From the NCBI RefSeq assembly GCF_029784135.1, contig NC_073746.1, forward strand, positions 241,732,307 to 241,796,306: DNA of 64,000 bases, read 5' to 3'. The position numbers were made by a program, and so were the translations under genes. A model generated the notes under the pieces. That model did no database searches and was not told the DNA's origin. It worked only from the letters and a program-made list of their open reading frames with translations. Source of the stretch: Toxorhynchites rutilus septentrionalis. Taxonomy: Eukaryota > Arthropoda > Insecta > Diptera > Culicidae. This document shows, piece after piece, positions 22,065-34,578 of this stretch (position 1 is its first letter; every line of letters begins with the position of its first letter).

Positions 22065-23164
22065 CACCATATTCAAAACAGTTCTAATGTGTCGAATCGA
22101 TCGACTGTTTTTGAACTGTCTTTGGGAAACCTTCTCTATTTCACCCCCAATCCGGCTATTGATGTCATCCGCGATCGCCATTTTGAAGACTTTAAATCCT
22201 ATACGACACATTATTTTTATTTTAATACTAATTGACCGGACAAAAGTTGTTCTACCATATAAATTATTTCAAGAGAATATTTTGGTTAGTAAGAAAAATA
22301 ACGAATATATTCTAAGAGAGTATAATTTTATAAATAAATTATACTCTTAATTAATTATAAATTTTATCACACTCATTCGTGTTTTCGTACGAAAGTATGC
22401 CTCATTCGTATCCTTGATTTCGTATGAAGCAAATCTACCCATTCGATCTTTCGAACATCGTTCGTTCGAAAGAATTGTCCTATCCTCGTTTTCGTACGAG
22501 TTGTTTTTTCGCCTGTCAGTCAAACGCTACTTTTGAGTTGCGAATCAGACCAAACGTGGAAGAAAATTTAATCGATGTTTATGTTTTTGTGGTTTATCTT
22601 AATAATGTGGTATTAGAAAATATTTCTACTCTATCCCCATTCTATTGATCTAATGTTTATTTTAATTACGGTGGAAATTGCTATAGAAGCAGAAAAAAAG
22701 GAATAGATAAGTTTTCATCAAAACATTCTAACTCTAAAAACTATTTCGAAACAGAACCCAAATAGAACAATGTAAGTAAACAAGTGTTTTCAAATAACAT
22801 TGAATGATTGTATTCCCATTGTACTTTTTAGGTCAACACAGTCGAAAACCTGAAGCAACAATAAATATCAATACACCCGAATAGCAGAACCAAATGAAAA
22901 ATTTTCGTAATACTTCGAATCTGAGTTTGAAGCTAGTTTACATGAATCAAATATAAACAAAAATGCAAAAAATGCGTATTTCGAACGTAGTCTCACATGA
23001 GTTCTTGATACTTTTAGTTACGGTAGACATCAAACGCAAGGACAGTCTTCTGTAAGTTGGAATACATGATATTGGAAAAATCTCTTACGCAATCATAAAA
23101 TTCACAGAAATAATAAACACAGAATAAAAATTATTAATGAAATTTCACTTCTCTATATAAAACG
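22065..23164. other. Nothing recognised
   Basis: AT-rich. Several near-palindromes built on TTTCGTACGA/TTCGTTCGAA occur at 22375-22505. No coding exon is supported. Confidence 0.4.
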
Positions 23165-23165
23165 A

Positions 23166-23199
<34 letters not shown>

Positions 23200-23203
23200 A
23201 TAT
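23165..23203. repeat. (TCTA)n microsatellite
   Basis: About eight TCTA units running into TATATATA, at the 5' border of the Helitron array. Confidence 0.9.
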
Positions 23204-25750
23204 ATAAAAATGGAGTGATGTCTGTCTGTCTGTCTGATTCTTATAGACTCGGAAACTACTGAACCGATCGACATGAAAATTGGTATGTAGGGGTTTTTGG
23301 GGCCGGGGAAGGTTTTCGTGATATTTTGATACCCCTCCCCCCTCTCTAAGGGGAGGCTGCCATACAAATGAAACACAAATTTCTTCATTACTCGGAAATT
23401 AACCAAGCAAACGAAACCAAAGTTGGCATGTGAAAGTTTTAGGGTGCAATAAATGTTTCTATGATGGTTAGACAGTCCTTCCCCCACTCAAAGGGGTGGG
23501 GGGGGGCCTGGCATACAAATGAAACACAAATTTCTGCATTACTCGAGAATTAATCAAGCAAATGAAACCAAATTTGACATGTGGAGGTTTTAGGATGCAA
23601 TAAATGTTTCTATGGTGATAAGATACTCCTTCCCCCTCTCTTAGAGGGGGCTGCCATACAAATGAAACACAATTTTTTGCATTACTCGGAAATTAATCAA
23701 TCAAACGAAACCAAAGTTGGCATGTGAAAGTTTTAGGGTGCAATAAATGTTTCTATGATGGTTAGACAGTCCTTCCCCCACTCAAAGGGGGGGCTGCCAT
23801 ACAAATGAAACACAAATTTCTGCATTACTCGAGAATTAATCAAGCAAATGAAACCAAATTTGGCATGTGGAGGTTTTAGGATGCAATAAATGTTTCTATG
23901 GTGTTAAGATACTCCTTCCCCCTCTCTTAGAGGGGGCTGCCGTACAAATAAAACACAAATTTCTGCATTACTCGAGAATTAATCAAGTAAATGGGCGGGA
24001 CGAAGTTTGCCGGATTAGCTAGTATATATTAAAAATGGATTTTTGTCTGTCTGTCTGTCTGTCTGATTCTTATGGACTCGGAAACTACCGAACCGATCGA
24101 CATGAAAATTGATATGTGGTGGTTTTTGTGGCCGGGGAAGGTTTTCATAATAGTTTGAGACCCTTCCCCCCTCTCTAAGGGGGGGCTGTCATACAAATGA
24201 AACACAAATTTCTACAGTACTCGAGAATTATTCAGGCAAATGAAACCAAATTAGGCATATTGAGGTTTTAGGATGCAATAAATGTTTCTATGGTGATAAG
24301 ATACTCCTTCCCCCTCTCTTAGAGGGGGCTGCCATACAAATGAAACACAATTTTTTGCATTACCCGAGAATTAATCAAGCAAATTAAACCAAATTTGGCA
24401 TGTGCAGGTTTTAGGGTGCAATAAATGATTCTATGGTGGTTAGATACTCCTCCCTCCTCTCTAAGGGGGGCTGCCATACAAATGAAACACAAATTTCTGC
24501 ATTACTCGAGAATTAATAAACAAATGAAACCAAATTTGGCATGTGCAGGTTTTAGGGTGCAATAAATGATTCTATGGTGGTTAGATACTCCTCCCTCCTC
24601 TCTAAGGGGGGCTGCCATACAAATGAAACACAAATTTCTGCATTACTCGAGAATTAATCAAGTAAATGGGCGGGACGAAGTTTGCCGGATTAGCTAGTAT
24701 ATATTAAAAATGGATTTTTGTCTGTCTGTCTGTCTGTCTGATTCTTATGGACTCGGAAACTACCGAACCGATCGACATGAAAATTGATATGTGGTGGTTT
24801 TTGTGGCCGGGGAAGGTTTTCATAATAGTTTGAGACCCTTCCCCCCTCTCTAAGGGGGGGCTGTCATACAAATGAAACACAAATTTCTACAGTACTCGAG
24901 AATTATTCAGGCAAATGAAACCAAATTAGGCATATTGAGGTTTTAGGGTGCAATAAATGTTTCTATGGGGGTTATACTCTCCACCTCCCTCTCTAAGGGG
25001 GGGGCTGCCATACAAATGAAACACAAATTTCTACATTACTCGAAAACTAATCAAGCACAATTTGGAATGTGAGGGTTTTTGGGTATGAGAAATGTTTCTA
25101 TAATGGTATGACACCCCTCCCTCCTCTGGCATGGAGAGGTGGTCCCATAAAAATATTACACATATTTCATCCAAAAATATTCCAACCAGACATGACAATT
25201 GAAAATTTTCGGAAACTCTGAAGGAAAAAGGGAAAATTCGGAAAATTAAATGTTCTACAATTACATAGTGACAAGTGCTGTTAGTCCATTTGATGTTTGC
25301 GCTAGCGAAATTGATCTTTGTTCGAAACTGGAAATGGATTTTAACGTGATGATACGCACTCCTATATCTTCTTCTATCTATACCAAAAAAAAAGGATCGC
25401 TGGATGTGTTGATTAGAGCAGAATTCGAGGAAGGAATTATTCGATCTAGGGCTGTCTTCATTCTATCATATTTTCTGTATAAAACATTTATTCTATGTAA
25501 AGGAGAAACATGTTATTTGCAAGTGGTTGAAAAATCTTGAACGAGAATTGTGTCTGAAAATAATTTGATATTATAATGATGAGTTTTGTTAGAAATACTA
25601 AGAATTTTAAAGTAAAAAGTAAATTTATCGGGGACGAATAGAAGATTGGACCCATGAACTTTCTCATAGTAAGAAAACGTGAATGTTTGAAGGTATTGAT
25701 TACAAAAAAAAACAAATTTTGGGCGGGACGAAGTTTGCCGGGTCAACTAG
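23198..25750 (+). mobile_element. Tandem array of non-autonomous Helitrons
   Basis: Three head-to-tail units end at 24022, 24697 and 25750, each with GGGCGGGACGAAGTTTGCCGG followed by CTAG and then T. This is the CTRR-type 3' end of insect Helitrons, which insert between A and T. Each unit starts TATATATAAAAATGG or TATATATTAAAAATGG then TCTGTCTGTCTG and GACTCGGAAACTAC. Inside are many roughly 140-bp repeats of the form CATACAAATGAAACACAAAT ... AAATGTTTCTATGG. Units 2 (675 bp) and 3 begin with about 260 bp that look almost identical. No Rep or helicase ORF is present. Confidence 0.82.
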
Positions 25751-25769
25751 TATTCTATATGAACATAAC

Positions 25770-26120
25770 ATTCCTTAGGATTTGGGCGTATCCATCCAGT
25801 ACAGGGTGCCAACCCTGTACCAGGAAAAGCACCCCCCACGCCATAATGTTCCCGCCTCCTGCTTGAACGTCTTAGTGGTTTATTGTGACATGTAAGCGCA
25901 ATCTATTGGGTCATCCTTCGCAGTCGTTTTCCTTGGGCGTCCAGTCGTTTCGGATTGTTTACGGTCGTGAAGGTCATTAAACACGAATGTTTTCGATCGT
26001 CCCAAGTAGTCTGCGATTTCGCGATGACTGCTGCCTGCGTTGGACATTTTGCGGATAACCATCCGCTGGGTTTCCGTGCGCGAGGAACTGGTCCTAAATT
26101 TTGTCGCACCAGCAGCACTT
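25770..26120 (-). pseudogene. Tc1-like transposase remnant
   Basis: The minus strand from about 26062 gives a Tc1 helix-turn-helix start, MVIRKMSNAGSSHREIADYL, then TGRPRKTTAKDDP. After an internal deletion it jumps to NIMAWGVLFLVQGW, matching the (V/M)WGxFSxxGxG motif around the second catalytic Asp. Most of the DDE core is missing. Confidence 0.65.
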
Positions 26121-27356
26121 TTGACAGCTATCAGTGCGTCTTGCTAAAATGGGTTGCTTTGATTGCGTTAAACTTATGGTTTTCAGAGTTGTCATACTAG
26201 TATAAATGCTCGCCGTTAGGTTTCGCGCATACTATGGGCCCTATTCCATAAAACGAGTCGAGCAATTTGTCTCGTCTCGTCTCGGCTTCAGTCACTGTCG
26301 AGACGAGCAAAATATCCCATTCCAGTACACGAGTTTCATTGAAATGTTTTATTTGGTAGACTGGAAAGACTTCAGTCAGTTTTTCTCGGTATGATCAGTG
26401 CACTATGGTCCAGGAGGTGCATTTAAGTGGAAATTAGCATCAAGAGCTCGACAGTGATTCTCTAGACAAAAACTGTCTTCGACAAAGTTGTTACATATAA
26501 TAGGGCGCTCATTTTAATGTTATCAAAAATAGGGTGACCAAAATTTACGATGAAATAAAAAATCTAACTTTCTTATCTTTATAGATAGATGTAAACATAG
26601 TTCGACAATATTGTAGCCCTGATTATTTCAAGTAACTTTGTGGAACAATATTTCTTTCTATCTCTTCAAATAACCGATATAGCGCTTTTTTCTGTAGATT
26701 GAGTTAGGATTACCATGAAAAAAAAGATTTTTTGCTCTAACTTTTATATGTAAAATTCTACATCAAAACTGTCCTCGAATGACTTTTAGAGCTTTCCAAT
26801 CCACGCATTTTACGGTGCATAACGTGTATGCATCTCAATTTTACTGAAAGTTATTGATGTTTTTTCCCCGAAAACACGAACTTTTCATTTGCTTGTCGTT
26901 CTTTTTGGGGCAAACATAATAAAAAATTATTGATGGCATTTTAAAGAGTACATTTGACTCTACATAAGGTGAAACTTTCAAAAGAGTGTTATTTTTTGTA
27001 TTTGAGTAAATTAAATTTGAAATTATGAGTTTTTGCATATAAATGAACAAGTTGCAATTTTTAAATGCATATAGTAAGCGTAGACTTTAAAGCAGCATCA
27101 CTTCAGTTCAGTCTAATAGCCACTCAACATGGAGGTTCAAAGAAGACACATTGTTGATTTCCTATTTCGGTGGACGAAATATAGAAGACGTTCTACAATT
27201 ATTACGAGAAAAATTTCTGACTATTTTCTTTTTATACAATAAAATATATTTATTTTATAAAAAGAAAAGCGGGGACCGACAAATTATCAAATGCTTCCTG
27301 AAGACGTCCTCCAAGTTTACTTCTCTGTTGAATTTCCTGGCGTGTCGCTCTCTAAA

Positions 27357-28213
27357 CTAGCGGATGCTTTTATTACGGGCAGCTTCTTCGGAAAACATAC
27401 CGATTGGAAGTAGCCCATGTTTGATTAATGCTGCACCGTGCACGAGTAGTTTGTGTACTGTCGGAGAAAGGGCGTACCATCCGTATAAATTATTGTAGAG
27501 TATACGAGTTTCCTCTACATACACTTGATCAGCATGCACATTGATTTGCGCCTTACAATTGATTAATGTCAAAATTACATAAAATTTCTCCAATAACTTC
27601 TTATCCAACCCCGTAATTTCCACAACCGCTTCTCTATTCTCGAAAAATCGACGAGCAACGTTGCCGCAATTCGAGTTTTCTCCTCCTGGGCGTGGTCCAT
27701 TTATATATAATCCCAACTGCTCCTTCAATTCTTCGCAAACGGTTTCTTCCCGTTCTTTGACAATTTGATTCGTTTTGGACACTTTCCAAGCTGGCTGAAA
27801 CGGGAAGAAATCTTAATAAACATTTCCATAGTTCGAATAATTGCGTGAAGCGGTGAAATTCCATACTGGTATTTTTCTGGATCGTCTGTATCTGCTACAG
27901 TTAGCGGCAAGTTGAGTTTTTTACCGCATCTCCTGCAAAAATAACATTTTGCCGAATGTGTCTTTGTTGAGGCATTGACAACTTTGTTGTCAGCCATTGT
28001 GAAGCACATTTTCGTTGTGATAGACACTTTGCCAATTTCAGTTGGAAGCAGTTTTTCAATTTCCGCATTAATTTTTGAAAGATACAGCAAATATATGCGA
28101 GTCTTGATACTCCCGAAGGTAACCATCATCATCTTCATCCAGGAAAACTTGATGATACCTAACAGCAAAAGTGTTATCATGTGAGTTTTATTTATTTTTA
28201 GAATTATATGCAT
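27357..28213 (-). pseudogene. Transib transposase, C-terminal half (RAG1-like)
   Basis: DDE transposase of the Transib/RAG1 core family, which cuts DNA at CACWRTG ends through hairpins. The first frame (28213-27725) has KMCFTMADNKVVNASTKT, then a zinc-binding pair CYFCRRCGKK, YQYGISPLHAIIRTMEMF and KISSRFSQLGK. After a frame change near 27775 the second (27782-27357) has GNVARRFFENREAVVEI, LYGWYALSPTVHKLLVHGA and LPIGMFSEEAARNKS. The last is the block aligning with the catalytic Glu of RAG1 (SEGNESGNK). The frame change sits near CCAG/ACTT sequence and could be a lesion or a small intron. The N-terminal part lies at 31988-32474. Confidence 0.75.
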
Positions 28214-28308
28214 TGAAAATGAAGAATATAAAAAAAGTGTTCTGATATTCTATATTAAATTTGATTAGCAATAAAAAACGAAACTAAACTGAAATCAAAA
28301 AAAAATTA

Positions 28309-30674
28309 CAGTTGAATTTCACTCGTTGGGCTATCTTTAGTTGGGCTTCGATTTAGTTGGGCTCCCGTTCGTTGGGCTATAGCCCAACTAAATCGAAGAC
28401 AAACGTCAATTCTGACAACGTAAAATTTTTTTCGAGGGGCTCGTGGATGGTGTTTTTAGGTTTAAAATAAATTTTAAATGAATCATTTAAATAAATAAAA
28501 TCGAATATTATTCAACAAAAACAATATTTATTTTAAACGTTTCAAACAAAATTAAACAAACCACGTAAATTCATTTTCAACAAAATGGTAGAGTTCTTCA
28601 ACATGCTCGTATTAGCCATTCAACTTCAGTGATTTTCGAACGTAGCGCGTTCAAACGGCATACTTCTGCAACATCATGCTTCATATAGCGAACTAGGCAA
28701 TCAATTGACTTGATTGCATCGCCAAAATCAGGATCTCCGGTACTAGTAATGGAAGTATCAAACGAATTACTTCCATCTTCTGTGTCTACCAACCATTCTT
28801 CTTGCATTTCAGGTTGATCTTTCTTGAGAACTGATGACAAAATCTCGTCATCAGATAACGCTTCACTGGTTACCCAATCTGGATTATGATCAGCATCATA
28901 CACCTGATCTTTGATCCACAGATCAATATCTTGCTCAGATGTTTTTGTTCCTGCCAAACTGTCAATCCTGGACACAAGCGCTTTGAAGTCATCATCGGCC
29001 GCTTTCGAGTCTACATTAACAGCATCCTCCGGCAAACCATCGATCAATTTCTTCCACGAATTACGTATAGTTTTGTCAGATATCTCCTCCCAAGAGGTTG
29101 CCAACCACGAAATACACTGTTGAAGATTAATCTTCTTCAATCGTTCTTCGAAACTAAAGAGGAAAGTACATAAATAAAACCTCAAATAGAATTTGAATTT
29201 AAATTTTGAAAAAGCACAGACGAAAAACTATCGTGCGCATAGTTTTGTGTTTATATTTGGAATTAATTACAAAAAATTAATGTTTAATATTTGGAAATTT
29301 ACCTTAAGTGTTCGTTTTCCAGAATTAATGCGAGCATCAGTTTTCTTTTATACTTTCGCTTGATTGCATTGATGACCGCTTGGTCCATCGGCTGGCATTC
29401 AGCAGTTACATTTGGTGGGAAGTAGATCACTTGAATCAGTCCATCGTCACTCTGTAGAGATTCGTCAACGTCATAATGACTGGTGCAATTATCAAGAACC
29501 AGCAATGCCTTTGGCTCCAATCCTCTCTCGGCCGAAAATTTTCGAACAGCGGGGACAAACTCTTCGTGGAACCATTGACGGAACAACAGTCTGGTCATCC
29601 AAGCCTTTTTGGAATGATTATATGAAACGGGAAGTTCTTCGATGTTGATTCCTCGTGGTTTTGCAGCAGTGCAAATGAAATACAACGGAAGCTTTAGGGA
29701 ACCATCTATGTTGGAGCAAGGCATAAACGTATACCTTGTCTTGTTTTGCTTCCGTCCGCTTGCCACGGTCTCATCACAGGTAACGACAGAGCGTGTGGCT
29801 AGGAGCTTGATGAACAAGGCAGATTCATCTGCATTAAAGACTTGGGATAGTGATAGCTGCATTTCCTGAATCTTCTTCTGTAGAACCTTCTTGAAATTTA
29901 GGTACGCTTCAACGTTTACCGATGCCTATTCTCCTGTTACGGCTTTCACGCGCAATCCAAACCGCTGCTTAAAACGATGCATCCAGCCATCCGAAGCAGA
30001 AAAACCGTGCACCGCATAGAGCCCCCGGTCCTGGAACATCTTAAACAGCAGCTCCGCCTTTGCTTTCAGAATATCCACTGTCAACAAAATGTTGGACTGC
30101 CGCTGCTGTAAAATCCAGATGTAAAGAGCTTCTTCCAGCAAAGGGAACGTCTGCTCTTTCAATGTTTTTCGATTATTTTCACCATATTCCTTGAACTTGT
30201 CCACCGCCTCACGAATTGTTCTTTCTTTTGGATTATTCTCGTGACCGTAGAAGATCCTACGCCGTACTTCTTCCCAAGAAAGTCATGCGTACCACCTCCT
30301 GCTTCAAAATCTTCAATTATGCGAACCTTCTCCACAAGCGTCAGGAAATTGCTCCTCCGTTTCCGGTTAACGTTCGTACTGGATCCTTGCAAACCATCCA
30401 TTTTGAGCCTGGCGATCGAAATGAACGTATATTAAATCTACGCTAATTTTAATATCAAACTTCATTAAGAACTTACCAATTAATCCAACCTAGAACGAAA
30501 CTCAACCACGAATGAAATAAACGTCAGTGGTGTGAAAACTTTTCTGCGTTTCCCATAACAACAAACAATCGGTGTGACCCTCGATCGATTTTCGATTTTG
30601 ACAGTTCAGCCCAACGAGTGAAAGTCTTTCACAAATTGGGCTAAGAGCTTAGTGCAACGAGTGAAATTCGACTG
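28309..30674 (-). mobile_element. Pogo/Tigger-like DNA transposon
   Basis: The ends CAGTTGAATTTCACTCGTTG (left) and CAGTCGAATTTCACTCGTTG (right, reverse strand) form inverted repeats starting CAG. The flanking TA dinucleotides at 28307-28308 and 30675-30676 fit the pogo superfamily. Subterminal TTAGTTGGGCT motifs repeat on the left. It carries one transposase gene on the minus strand and is inserted in the Transib/retroelement block. Confidence 0.85.
28598..30401 (-). pseudogene. Pogo/Jerky-type transposase, lightly damaged
   Basis: The order is as in pogo transposases. An N-terminal CENP-B/psq helix-turn-helix (LVEKVRIIEDFEAGG, KYGVGSSTVTRIIQKKE) at 30401-30210 is followed by a CENPB-type HTH (EEALYIWILQQRQ, ASDGWMHRFKQRFGL) at 30204-29926. 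The DDE catalytic region at 29862-29299 has NADESALF, LLVLDNCTSHYDVDE and PPNVTAECQPMDQAV, with all three acids (DDD) present. A good donor (AAG|GTAAAT near 29302) and acceptor (CTCTTTAG, near 29156) would splice it to an acidic C-terminal exon at 29155-28598. Damage: one frameshift near 30220 (between the first and second HTH) and one stop at 29926-29928. Apart from those two lesions and perhaps minor changes it is whole. Confidence 0.82.
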
Positions 30675-30676
30675 TA

Positions 30677-31697
30677 TAGGAGGTTGTTTCCAAGATACGA
30701 CCGCATTGTTGACGTAGAACTATGCTGTTATTTTATATAAGTCACTTTTTTATACCTTCGGATAGTATTCTATAATGCTGTGACCAACGAAACCCTTATG
30801 ATGACGAAAAACAAACAATGTTAACTGCTTGGAAAAGACTGAATTATGCCACACAGCTTGTACTCTGCTGTAACACCCGTCGATGCAAATTCGCTGATGA
30901 GTTCGTCAAGAGCGACCGCCTTCACCACCAGCGGGGGGAGCTTGATTTTGGTTGCTGCCTGGGTAACGGCGTTTACATTTTCGACCGACGCGCCGAAATC
31001 ATTCGATGACGCTTGCCTCGAAATTTTATTGCCCCTGGCAATGCATTCATTTTTTGCAGGGCTCGAGCCTGCCTTCCATTTCTTCTTTTTCAACACACAC
31101 TACGCGAAGCGTCCAATTTATGACGCGGAAAGAAAAACACACGATACGAATAACGCGAAAAATGAACTGAAAACACCACACGACGATATCCAAGTTGGAT
31201 TACCACTGGTATGGTCCAATCTTAGATCGAAGCGCAGCGAAAGCAAAGTGAACCGGATTGCTCAACAGTCCGATGCCAAATGAAAGTCTGCCTCAGCGAG
31301 ATCCACTGTTTATACTCTAGGCAAGTATTCCCCTTCATTCTTCTACTTTTCCTTTGTTCACGGAGACTTTAAATCCTACGATTTCCCCTTCGTTGGTCGT
31401 CGATAAGTTGCTCGTTCTTGACAGCTCTGTTCGGGAAAGCACACAAATGGACAGAACAAATGTACGGGAAAATGGAAACGCTTAAAGTTTTCATGAATTT
31501 TAACCATTTACAAACCAAGGAATTTTAATGTATAGCATATTAAACAAATCTTAGGGAATTTCCGATTCGTTTAGTATGTAAATCGCCAAAATCCGTTCGC
31601 GGCAACAAAAGTTATTAACGTTAACTTTATTTCATAAAAACGTGACCAGTTTTCTGATCTGGCACCCTTCATGAAAGACGTAGTTCTACGTCAAAAA
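30677..31697. repeat. Retroelement-derived repeat, relative of 2992-3990
   Basis: It begins GGTTGTTTCCAAGATACGAC and ends GACGTAGTTCTACGTC at about 31677-31693. Its last 250 bp match 3740-3985. The minus frame at 31096-30821 (KIKLPPLVVKAVALDEL, LISEFASTGVTAEYK) resembles the gag-like ORF1 of non-LTR elements. Inserted in the Transib. Confidence 0.55.
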
Positions 31698-31987
31698 ATA
31701 GCAAAAACATATTTTGTTCATAATGTTCGCATAGTTTGAGTTATTTTAGGTAGGATTTGTTACTTGTCACAGCCCTATCAATTACCTTCAATTCGACGAA
31801 GAAAAATTTTCAATCAGTCATACTGCTCAAAAGTTATAGTTTTTTGAAAAAAAAATGGCGATTTTATTCACTCTAATTAGGGAAAATGTATTCTAAGGTC
31901 AAAACAATACACGGGTCTAATAAAGAGCTATTCCATAAAAAAGATCTACTTTAGAATATTGACTGTACTAAATTACAACTGAATTGA

Positions 31988-32474
31988 TTAAGAGACATAT
32001 ACAATTACATATATAACCGAAACAAACCTGCTGTGATTTGAGCTTCCATCACAACCCCACTTAACAATTAGACTCAGTTTTTCGATGCTTGTTTTGGTAT
32101 CGTATCTCAAATACTCGAGAATACGTTGAATAGTATGGTCGATCAAACTCTGTAAAGCAACGCTAGCATGTGACGTTTTCATACATATGCCTGAAGAAAT
32201 TGAAAAGAATTGTATTATGTTTAACTATGTTCAAATCATACCAACTTGACGGATAACACAGCTTTTTGGCTTTCACAATCGAATTATATGCAGGGTATAC
32301 ATCGAGCCCCTGTCGTTTTGTCGTCATTCGCACGTTCAAGTATTGTGATTTGCTGAAATCATTCCGGCAAATAAATCCAATCGTTTCTTGTGGGGTAAGA
32401 GCTGTTCTATGCGAGCTTCTTTTAGAACGTCTATTTTTCTTATTAGGCGTTTTCACCAAATTTTCTACAATCAT
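31988..32474 (-). pseudogene. Transib transposase, N-terminal part
   Basis: Two overlapping minus frames. 32474-32163 reads KSQYLNVRMTTKRQGLDVYP then AYNSIVKAKKLCYPS. 32182-31988 reads SLIDHTIQRILEYLRYD, SIEKLSLIVKWGCDGSSNHS. The KWGCDGSSxxS block contains the first catalytic Asp of the Transib/RAG1 family. The frame change between the two frames is near a possible short intron (GTATGA at about 32195). This gives the 5' end of the transposase, just inside the right terminal inverted repeat. Confidence 0.75.
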
Positions 32475-33397
32475 AGCCGAATGACGGGACCAACCAACCC
32501 TGATACTGGAAGCTGTTGCGAAGCCCAGTTCTTCAGCAGAAAATTTTTTGCCCCAAAAAGACGACTAAAAACATCAATAACCTTGAGTAGAATTAAGATA
32601 CATACAAGTTATGCACCGTAAAATACGTGGATTGGATAGCTCTAGAAGTATGTTAGTTAGAGCAAAAAAACCTTTTTTTTTCATGGTAACCCTAACTCAA
32701 CCTAGAGAAAAAGCGCTGTATCGGTTATTTGAAGAGATAGAAAGAATTATTGTTCCACAAAGTTACTTGAAATAACCAGGGCTACAATATTGTCGAACTA
32801 TGTTTACCTCTATCTATAAAGATAAGAAAGTTAGATTTTTTATTTCATCGTAAATTTTGTTCACCCTATTTTTGATAATATAAAAAATGAGCGCTCTATT
32901 ATATGTAACAACTTTGTCGAAGACAGTTTTTGTCTAGAGAATCACTGTCGAGCTCTAGATGCTAATTTCCACTCAAATGCACCTCCTGGACCATAGTGCA
33001 GTGATGTCATGTTTTTGTTTTGAGAAAAACAATAAACAGGTTTAAAATTGTTCAATCGATACTCTTTTCTCAGTGCCAAAATATTTAAAAAACATAACAA
33101 AAAGGAATAAGTTTCATATATTTTTTGCTTTCATTGATATTTTTCCTCGAGCATATCTGCCGTAATCTCGCAAAGTGACGCAAGCGCCAGAGGTAAGAAT
33201 TTTCAGTACGAGACTTTTTGTAAAATTGCATGTATAATCAGCATACATACGCGTACATAACGAAAATTTGATCTGTACAAAATGTGTATTGTTGATGGAA
33301 AAACATTGCCATCGGCTTGATTTTTGAAAAAATGCAGTTTTATTTAAGCTATGCCACCAACGCCAGTTTGTTGTGGAAACAGCAAATTTAAATCGCT

Positions 33398-34578
33398 CGG
33401 CCTTATTCTGCGTGGCGTGTGAGGTGAGATGACAATTGTCACTTATGTCACGCGATTCCACCAGGCGTATGCCGTGAGAAATCTCACTTGAATGAACTCT
33501 CACTTTATTCCCACTCTCAAATATACGTGACGATTGTCACATGAACTGGGATTTCTAGGTGACAATCGTCGACATGTCTTGAGGTGTCGACAGTGCATGA
33601 AAACAAATGAAAAAAGGAAGAGGAATAATAAGTGTTTTTTTGGGTCGTATAGAATCGATAGTAATGGTATTATATGTATCAATAAATTCAATTTATCTTC
33701 AATTTTCACAGTACGAAAGACAAATTGCAAGTAGTTTGTTTTTTTTTGTGAAAGCGGTAGTGAGTCTGTTATTCCTCAATTGGACGAATAAGCACACCGA
33801 AATTATTTTCATTTCATGAAATCTATTTATTTTCTCTAAAATATATCTATCATATGGGTCTTGTGTTTCATCTATCTATCCGCGAGTCATCGTCACCGAA
33901 CTGCATATCCATTTCAGAAGCCGTGGTATATGCCCGAGCCGGAGCCAGAGCAACAATTTAACACTGAGAGTGCAGAGAGCAGCAGCAACTACGACCAAAA
34001 CAAACAAAAATGCTAAACTTTACAGGATGCAATCAACTGTTTCACCAAATCTAAATCAAATACCTGCAAATTCGGCAGAATGTCCTGATACACTAACAAC
34101 AGGCCAGGTTAAATCAGATCTATAGATACGGTACTGACTGCAGCAAAACAAATATCTGACCTCTCTGAGCGAAACAAATAAAATTCTGGGATGCCAGATG
34201 TTTTTTCTCAAATATATGCGATAAAAATCTGAAATATTTGTAAATATGTGCTAATGTCTGACATACTGACCAGCTTCGTTTATCATATGGAATCAATAAT
34301 GTTTTGTCACTATTTTAAATAGCCTGCAGCAGGAATAAAAGGTTGTGATAAAAGTTAAATGTCTGCAAATTCGTGAACACATGTGCGAATGTGTCATCTC
34401 TGATCAGATTTGGCAACCAGCAGAATGAACGCCTTGTCACTTGCTGTTCATCCTCTCACATACATCAAATGAACCTCTCACGGCATCCGAAACGACTGTA
34501 GGAATAGAGTGAGGAGAGTTGCGTGATGGTGATGTGACAATTGTCATCTCACCTCACACGCCGCGTAGAATCAGGCCG
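33398..34578. mobile_element. TIR element with CGGCCTGATTCT ends, copy A
   Basis: Ends CGGCCTTATTCTGCGTGG and (reverse strand) CGGCCTGATTCTACGCGG form about 45-bp inverted repeats that continue through GTGTGAGGTGAGATGACAAT. Exact 3-bp target duplication GCT at 33395-33397 and 34579-34581. No transposase. Several GTGACAATTGTCAC-like palindromes lie near both ends. Interior matches copy B at 57621-59727. Confidence 0.82.

Larger units (their letters stand above)
26401..32998 (-). mobile_element. Transib element with long terminal inverted repeats
   Basis: The ends are CACTATGGTCCAGGAGGTGC on both strands, fitting the CACWRTG terminus of Transib (the RAG recombination-signal relative). A 5-bp target duplication CAGTG lies at 26396-26400 and 32999-33003. 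The inverted repeats run about 450-520 bp (26401-26920 against 32525-32998). A RAG1-like transposase is read on the minus strand in pieces at 32474-31988 and 28213-27357. A pogo-like element and a retroelement fragment separate the pieces. Confidence 0.85.

Noticed and set aside
25250..25540. 96-codon ORF in the last Helitron unit as a Rep/helicase part
   Set aside because: None of the Rep HUH or helicase motifs is visible.
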